From Chimonanthus salicifolius (taxonomy: Eukaryota; Streptophyta; Magnoliopsida; Laurales; Calycanthaceae), in the NCBI GenBank assembly GCA_013350335.1, contig CM023536.1, forward strand, positions 43,408,314 through 43,472,313: 64,000 bases of DNA. The letters are read 5' to 3'. A program made the position numbers and the translations under genes. The notes under the pieces were generated by a model. The model was not told the DNA's origin and ran no database searches. It saw only the letters and a program-made list of their open reading frames with translations. Below, piece after piece: positions 57,060 through 64,000 of the stretch. Numbering within the stretch: the stretch's first letter is position 1; each line of letters begins with the position of its first letter.

Positions 57060-57477
57060 ATGATTCAAAATATTTGTTCCTTTCTCCATCAGCAATTGGT
57101 ACAGTTGCTTTCTCAGAACAATTGGTTTGTGTATAAAATTTTCAACTTTTTCCACAACTCTTTAGTCGTTTCATTTAAAGCATAATACTTTACCTCCTGT
57201 GCTAGGCACAAATGGATAGTCCAGTGCTAGGCACAAATGGATAATGTTCACTGCCTTCATCTCTTGTTTCTCCCAAGCATCATCAGTCATGTCATCTTTC
57301 TTTTTCTCCTTCTCTTTATCATCTGAAGACTCCAACTTCTTTTATCTTTTTCAGTGTTTTGTATAGTCCTTGATATGCCAGAATATCTTTAACCGTACTT
57401 TGGCACATACTAAAGTTATTCCTCCTGTCAAAGAGCTCTACCTCGAACTTTGACCCCGATATTCCTCTTACTACCAT
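57060..57477 (-). pseudogene. copia gag fragment, minus strand
   Basis: From an ATG at 57477 the minus strand reads MVVRGISGSKFEVELFDRRN, then NFSMCQSTVKDIL, then LYKTLK, the N-terminus of copia gag. After about 45 codons it is interrupted. A 25-bp stretch is tandemly duplicated near 57199-57243. Upstream are a leader, a PBS and an LTR, so this is the 5' end of an element pointing left. Confidence 0.8.
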
Positions 57478-57520
57478 GTGTTGTATTCCGTTCACCCTCT
57501 ACTTCTCTGGTTTGAACCAA

Positions 57521-57680
57521 ATTCTGATACCACTTGTTGGGTTTATATGCAGAATAAATCAACAAAAATTAAGTACCGCGAGACTCAAAGATTTACGTGG
57601 TTCGGCCTAACCTTACCTACCTCCACGGAGTGTGTATTCTTTATATTAATAGAAGAGAAGAAAATAGAGAAATACACATA
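57521..57680 (-). repeat. copia PBS and adjoining 5' LTR part (minus strand)
   Basis: attctgatacca at 57521-57532 is the reverse complement of the initiator-tRNA primer site tggtatcagaat. Two bases on, TGTTGGG at 57535 is the inner end of an LTR. The outer end of this LTR was not fixed (perhaps near 57.96 kb). A related LTR-like sequence is at 53456. Confidence 0.75.
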
Positions 57681-60647
57681 GTTTAAGACCAAACCCAAAA
57701 CCTATAGTTTTACCATACCCTCATGGCCGTCTAGACCATAAGGCGAGTCAGGCGACCTGCCTTAGGCCCTCACTTCACAAGCTCGTACTCCCTACCTGCA
57801 AAGGCCCCAAACGCAAGCTTTTGTCATCCTCTTAGAGAGTGGTGGCGACTGGCAGCTAGGGTTTTGAGGGTTATCACCAGTCAGCACAGAGGGGCTTGAG
57901 AGAGAATGGGAGATGAGAGATCGGGTTTTTCAGTTAAAGAGGTTCTTAAAAAATCACTTTTAAGTAGCTCTCTCGTGAGCACCTTTTAGTGGGTTTTTTT
58001 TTATAAACATTATCCATTTTAAAGGTTTTAAAGATTTAAAGATTATTTTTTTATACTCTCATTTATTCTATTATAAATATAAATAAATAAATAGAATACT
58101 TGGGAGGCAGAAAATTTGATCAAATAAATTGTGGTTATCTAGATTAATTAAATGGGAAAATTCAATTCATTTTTAATATTTTTCATTTGATATAAATTTA
58201 TAAAATGGTAATTCAAATAAAAAGTAATTATATGATTATTTGTTGTCTATTTATAATTTTATTGGTATTAAGAAATTATAATAGATTATATACTGTAGAA
58301 TTTTGGTATTTGAATAGGTTTATTTTTAATTCAACCCTTAAGACTCGTCAAACTTGTTATATATTAATAAATCTGAATACATAAGATATAACAGCCTAAA
58401 AGAGCGGCCCATGCTAAATTTTTATTATGATTTTACAAAAAGTTATAAAAGTCAATCGACTTTCAGTCGATTTAGCTATTATATATATATAATAAAAATA
58501 CAACTAGAGTGTTGTCTTTCTTTCTTCTTTTTTTTAATTATTTTAAGATGATTCATAACAACATAATGTTGAATTAAAATTATATATGGTGAACCAAAAG
58601 TAGATGAAAAACTGAATCTAAAATTCAATCTAAAATTCAATTTTTAATCCCTTGATTTTACTAGTAAAAGTCATATTTTAATTTTTCATAAAAAACATTG
58701 TTTACTCTAAATTTTATTCTAACTCGTCAATTAAACATTAATTAATAATTTACTATTATTTATAATATAATATTTATAGCACGAGTTTGACTGGATTTGA
58801 CCACATCTGAATCCGATTGGACTTTATTTAACCCACCATTCCTTGGAGAGAGTTTGCTAGACGGTTCAGTTCTGATAATATTGTCGGTAACAATTGCTTC
58901 TAAAGAAAGAAGTTTTTTAAAACTAAAATTGATAAAATCTTACCTAAGATTAACAATGTGATAAGAAAAATTAAGTGAATTAGCCATATTATCAATTGAA
59001 AATAATTTTTTAGCAAAATTTAAATACAAAAATTTAATTAGTAATTTTGCATATCAAAAAGTAAGAAAATAGATTTTAGATAAATTATTTTTATTATATA
59101 TAATTAAAAATTATTTATAATAATATGTTAAATACCAAAAATATCCTATTTAGACTTGGCCGGCCCTGTACATGTAACTGTTCACTTCTTCGACCACGCT
59201 CTCATTGTTCTTCCTCAGTCTCATGAACCCACTCTCACTTTTCACAAAATATTACACTCAGGAAAACCAAGAAACCCCTTTGCTGGGTGCTTTTGTTCTC
59301 AGTGCTGCTTAGGACGGTGGCCCGTGCCCCTTTACACTAATCTGGAAACTAGACAGTTCTGAGAGAAGATCTGGCCTTTCTTCCCTCTCCTGGCGTGTGT
59401 GACCCACTACCTTGCTGATCACATCCAAACAAAGGCCCTCTCACGAAATCACGAACACACACTGGCTGCCGTTATATCTCCACGCTGAACTGTTCCACGC
59501 TCTCTCCCCTATTGCTTTTCTTTCCTGGCACCTCTCTCCGTATACACGTCCCTTGTTGCTGTTGCAGGCTGCTCCTGTTTTTCTGAACAGCGGTGAGATC
59601 TGCTCTTACCAGTGTCTACTATATGTATTTTCACAAGAACTGGACTGCAGCCCATGCTGGTTTTCCTCTCACCATCAAGTCACGCCGTGTATTGCTGTAT
59701 GCAATGTAGATGTTCTAGAATATGTACAGACGTGTATAGAGCTTCCTTATGCAATGTTCCCACACACTCAGCAGATGTTCTGGTATCTGTACAGACGTGT
59801 ATAGAGCTTCCTTATGCAATGTTCCCACACACTTAGACATGCTTCCTTATGCAATGTTCCCACACACTCAGACATGTATAGAGCTTCCATATGCAATGTT
59901 CCCACACACTCAGTAGATGTTCTGGTATCTGTACAGAAGTGTATAGAGCTTCCTCACTACTGGTCTCTGCAAGAGATTCAGCTACTGCTGGTTGCCTCTA
60001 CTGATATATATATCTATCAGTCGGTCTCTGAGTCCTAATCGTCTCTCTTAGGACTCCACAGTGCTATGTCCATCTGTCTCTGTATATAAGGAAACCCAAC
60101 CAGTCCTGAGAAGGATATGCTTGTAATACTTGGCAGTCGGCGCTTTGCATATTATAGTTGCATTACCACTAGGGACTCCCATTTCTAAATCACGTCATTG
60201 CATACCTGCAGTGCCGTGTCCCATTAGATTTTATGTAACCACCTTTTAAGTTGGATCTTGCTTAATTAAGAATGGCCCCAGTTGATGCTTGCCCACCTGT
60301 GTATTGGAGCCATACCCAACAGATGCAATGGTTTGAGTCACAGTCGCCACTATCGCAAGGCAACTTAAAAAATTTATGGAGGAATTTTATGTCTCTCTTT
60401 CTAAAACTATTTTGAATGCTTTGCCCAGCTCTATGTTAAATTAATTTCATTTTTGGCACCATTTATCCATCCATAAAATCTATATGAATGATTTTATAAC
60501 AATGCCAAGAACCTACTAGGTCCTTTAATGACTGTCTTCAAAAGTTTTAGGACTTGGTTAATAGTTTTTTTTTTAAATGATGAAGAACTTCAAGACCTCC
60601 ACTAGTATGAGAGCTTTGGGCAAAACTATGGATGCACGCATCCCTTC
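57681..60647. other. gene-free region with a tandem repeat
   Basis: AT-rich to 59.1 kb with no features recognised. From 59.15 to 60.3 kb it is more GC-rich, with short ORFs of no recognised identity. A ctgtatataagg at about 60083 followed by ccagtcctgagaagg could be an LTR or host promoter TATA. Confidence 0.4.
59725..59956 (+). repeat. tandem repeat built on ttatgcaatgttcccacaca
   Basis: The core gcaatgttcccacacactca occurs four times (near 59752, 59815, 59847, 59893) within irregular longer units that contain gatgttctggtatctgtaca and gtatagagcttcc. Units are 32 to 63 bp long. Confidence 0.88.
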
Positions 60648-61741
60648 ACAAGTGATGCGGAGCACCACACGAGTTTCCACATTTAGCAAGTTTCTATACT
60701 TAGATTTAGGATTTCCAGCTTTTCATAATTGTATTTTTTCTTTCATTTATTTGTTTAGTCCAATAGTTGATTTTGTTTGGAGAAATTTAGTGATTTTTAC
60801 ATATAATAACGACTTTTTAATCATTGTAGGTAGTTTGATATTTGTTTATTTGAGGATATTTTGGTCTTTTTAATGTTTTTAAGTCATTATATATATGATA
60901 TAACCCCTCCATATGAGATTGACACTTAATCAATGAAAAGAACAACTTTTGCTTTGTGCAAACTTGCCTCAATTGCAGAAGCATGATGAGAAACCAAAGA
61001 ACCCTCATGAGAAACTAGAGAAGGCGAGAAAGCCATGGAAAAAGGTAAGAATCCTCTTCCAAGATCGAGATTTTTATCTATCTTTCTCAAATCTCTCTCT
61101 CTTTTCCCTTTCTTCTCTCTTTGCTACCCTCTTAAACCCAACCGAACTGCTGTCCCAGAATCATCCTATTGCTGTCCCAGATTTGTCCCAAAACCGTCCT
61201 ATTGTTGTCCCATATCTGTCCCAAAAAAATCCCTGTTTACCATCCCGACCTGTCCCAGATCCCATCCAGACTCGTCCCAAGCCCTGCCTAAGTCCCTTAC
61301 AGCCTTCTTACTGCAGCCACAAGTCCTCTTGGACCCTTCCTTACCTATCCTCTTTTATCATTAAATCCCTTTTTTCCATTCCTGATACTCCCATATCCTG
61401 CCTGCCTCCACTTTGTTTTTGACATCATCTTGATTCTAAACATTCCGAATTAGGTTTTTTTTTGTGGTTGATCTACTTATTTGTGGATTTAGTTAAATCC
61501 CTTTGTTTTAAAGGCTTTCTATTTTGAGATGTGACTTGATTTAGATTGTCTTATAATCACTTATATTAGATTCTAAGAATTTGCATGATTCTTTGTGGTA
61601 AATTTTATATTAATTAATTGTACGTATTTATTAGAATTTAATTTTAGCCCATTTTAGGTTAGGTCATATTATATTGATTATTCAATTTTGCTTGCATTAG
61701 GTATTTTGAGTTATCCCTATCACTTGTCATGCGTCAACAAG
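60648..61741 (+). mobile_element. solo LTR with ACAAG target duplication
   Basis: The LTR is 60653-61736 (1084 bp), starting TGATGCGGAGCAC and ending TCATGCGTCA. ACAAG occurs at 60648-60652 and 61737-61741. A TATA-like tatatatgatataacccc and tcaatgaaaagaacaac downstream mirror the layout of the 39638 and 20705 LTRs, but the sequence is clearly diverged. Confidence 0.9.
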
Positions 61742-62566
61742 CCATAGACATTAAGTAATTATGGGAATTAGATTGATAAGTTTAACAATAAACTAGATAG
61801 GAACGACTTGTCTATATTTACATAGAACGTAGCCACCCAAAAACAAAAACAAAATGTTACGCGTTAAGGGATAATCGCTTGCACTAACAAGTTTGGTGAG
61901 ACCTCTATTCTAATAGAGAATATTCAATGCTAATGAGAACTACAAGAAGACGATGCTAGTGGTGAGGCGGTTACTATTGCCAACCTCTGCAACAACAATT
62001 GAATAGAGGACAAAGGAAAATGTAGCAATAGGGGAAATTTTGGGTAAGATGAAGCATGAATGACATGGTCTAGGTCGGATATGTTTTTAGATTTTTTTAA
62101 GTTCAGTATTTTTCTAATTACCATTTACTTTCTTATTTCTTTTAGCTTTAATAAAATAATTAGTATTGTTTTAATTATATTTAAAATCCATTATTATTTC
62201 TCTTAGATTTAGTATGGAATAATTCATAGTAGGTACCACTATGCATGGATCTATCCTTGACACATAAGAAGATATATATGGAAAATATTATCATTAATAT
62301 ACTGCAAACTGGTGCCACATGAGAAGTACATTCTTCTGCCGGTGATCACAAAAGCAGAAGGCAATGAAAACTTGTGAATGTAGGGTTACATTCAAGAGCC
62401 TATTGGATGGAAGTTCTGCCCACTCATCCAACAAAACAACAAAGTTTTAAGTAGAATCACTTTACCAACAAGCAATATTTGTTTTTCCAATTCTGTAAAT
62501 TGTGAAGCAGACGAAAGTGATAATGACGATGACGACAACGACTGTATGGTAATGGAAGCTGAGATA
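61742..62566. other. 3' flank of the second CYP72A copy
   Basis: No coding signal. It includes what would be the 3' untranslated region of the minus-strand P450 copy. Confidence 0.4.
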
Positions 62567-63576
62567 TCAGATTTTGTGTAAGATGATCAGAGCACCACGT
62601 TGGGGTTGAAGTGTCGTGACCTGGTAAGGAGCATGTCTGTAGGTTGATGACAACCCAAATGAGAAATGCTGTAGAATCATAGTCAAGGCCATCTTAGCTT
62701 CTATCATGGCAAAATTTTGCTTGACACAAATCCGGGGTCCCCAACCAAATGGAGTAAACACAACTTGATTCTTCGGTGCCTTTGAAACTCCTTCTGAGAA
62801 TCTCTCTGGTCTAAATTCATCTGCGTCTTCACTCCATATTGCAGGATCATGGTGGATCAGCAGTACCAGTATAGAAATTTGCATTCCAGGGAGAACGGTA
62901 AGATCCCTTAGTTTTTCAGCCTTGCATACGGATCGATGAATGATAGGGATAGGTGGGTATTATTGAAGGACCTCGCAGAGAATCATGGTTACCTGTATAG
63001 AGATTTTAAAATGTTCAGACTCATGTCTCCGACATGTTTTAGATCAATGTAATAATCCAAGCAACCAAATGTTAAATGTTGAACGTCAAGATTGATGAGA
63101 AACTAAAAGTATTGTTTAGAGAAAGGAAGTCTTGCTGCTTTTGATAACCATAGATACCTACACAAAAGAAGGATCTCATTGTCTATCAACTCAAACAAGG
63201 AATGAAAATACTCACAATCTTAAGATGGCTTAGGCCATCAAAATGTGGCTCATTTTCCCGAAGACTTGCATAACTTCCTCCCTTGCTTGAAGCTACTAAT
63301 GTCCAGGTGAGCAAAATTGCCGTCGTCTCCTGGCCGACAAAGTAGAATAACTTGCATTCCTTTATCACATCCTCAATCGTAATTTCAATTTCCATAGAGC
63401 TTCCTTGTTCTTGAGAGTCTCTAAAATTTGATTCCATTAGCAAGCCCAATAAGTCATCATTACAAGCATTTCCCATTTTCATTTCCTTCTCTCTCTGTTC
63501 AATCATACCCTTCAATTGAAAACACACTTCTTTGTCAATTTCATTTCTCGTAATGTTCTTTTTCATGGGCAAGAAC
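62567..63576 (-). pseudogene. CYP72A: second CYP72A copy, exons 4-5 in window, inactivated
   Basis: Exon 5 is 62567-62992 (426 nt, the same length as in the first copy) and exon 4 is 63216-63576 (361 nt). Exons 1-3 would lie beyond the right edge. In exon 5 the K-helix leucine after EVL is replaced by a stop (EVLQ-stop-YPP). The haem loop reads [14 protein letters not shown], with lysine in place of the usual glycine after CV. In exon 4 the I-helix reads VGQETTA instead of AGQETTS. The segment equivalent to LSMHPNWQVK is lost (about 26 bp) and a further 1-bp loss in an A run restores the frame. It is clearly paralogous to the 18-55-kb gene, same strand, so the cluster is tandem. Confidence 0.92.
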
Positions 63577-63737
63577 CTGTATGCATCAAAACATGTAGAA
63601 TTAAGACTTCTCAAGGAACAAACATTGATCGTCACTCTGCTTCATTTTTTTTATAAATTTTGATTTCCATTGATGATAGGAAGATGTGTATGCTAAGTTC
63701 AAACAGTGATTTAATCCTAAGGAATAGAGTAAGAAGA

Positions 63738-63959
63738 GAATGTGTAGAAACACATATCACAAACCATAAATCATCGTAATACCAGATTTACGTGAAAAAC
63801 CCATAAGGAAAAAAACCACGAGAGAAAGAGTGTTTATCATTCAACTGTATTTTCTAATTACATCAATGATATATTTATAAGGAAAAAATACAAGGATAAG
63901 TCCTAATTGAGTTGGGAGACTGAGTCCCACTCAACCTCTCTTTCTAATTCAACAGAATG
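63738..63959 (-). mobile_element. solo LTR of the copia-1 family with GAATG target duplication
   Basis: The LTR is 63743-63954 (212 bp), plus-strand ends TGTAGAAACAC and ATTCAACA. GAATG is repeated at 63738-63742 and 63955-63959. The reverse complement aligns with the 11267-11474 LTR (ttataaatatatca, ctcgtggtttttttcctta, gatatgtgtttctaca). It lies in the intron upstream of exon 4 of the second P450 copy. Confidence 0.9.
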
Positions 63960-64000
63960 CATTAGGGATAATTTAAAGATACATTTGGTAGATCACAAAT

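Overview
This is nuclear DNA from a flowering plant. The evidence is spliced genes with GT-AG introns, Ty1/copia and Ty3/gypsy retrotransposons primed by a plant-type initiator-tRNA-Met site, L1-type LINEs, hAT and Mutator-like DNA transposons and an endogenous caulimovirid. Very long TE-filled introns suggest a repeat-rich, probably woody or early-diverging angiosperm; the species cannot be fixed from this sequence.

Main result: one minus-strand CYP72A cytochrome P450 locus occupies more than half of the window. Its five exons lie at 55257-55537, 38055-38275, 37193-37438, 18731-19118 and 18092-18517. They are in the right order and orientation, with matching splice phases, and they sum to 519 codons plus stop once two apparent 1-bp insertions (exons 1 and 3) are discounted. 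Intron 1 (about 17.0 kb) holds an endogenous caulimovirid, a solo LTR, a Mutator-like element and copia debris. Intron 3 (about 18.1 kb) holds two copia elements, inverted gypsy fragments, a hAT element, LINE pieces and solo LTRs. A second, more decayed CYP72A copy (exons 4 and 5 only) lies at 62567-63576 on the same strand, so this is a tandem P450 cluster.

Layout. 1-4.8 kb: an orphan last exon of a ubiquitin-conjugating enzyme E2, then a broken hAT transposase. 4.8-10.9 kb: AT-rich repeat-derived DNA with no gene recognised. 10.9-17.2 kb: about 260-bp inverted repeats enclosing a SKP1-like gene fragment (Pack-MULE-like), split by a complete but decayed copia element with a GAAAC target duplication. 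18.1-55.5 kb: the CYP72A locus. 55.5-62.5 kb: a Mutator-like relic, copia gag/LTR debris, a tandem repeat and a solo LTR with an ACAAG duplication. 62.5-64 kb: the second CYP72A copy with a solo LTR inside its intron.

No gene other than the P450s looks like a conventional host gene with its full exon set, and even these carry breaks. Several insertions are dated relative to each other by exact target-site duplications, so the window is a readable record of nested insertion. I saw no CRISPR array, operon or clearly new enzymatic system. The most unusual structures are the intron-inflated P450 and the palindromic, template-switched 3' end of the viral insertion.
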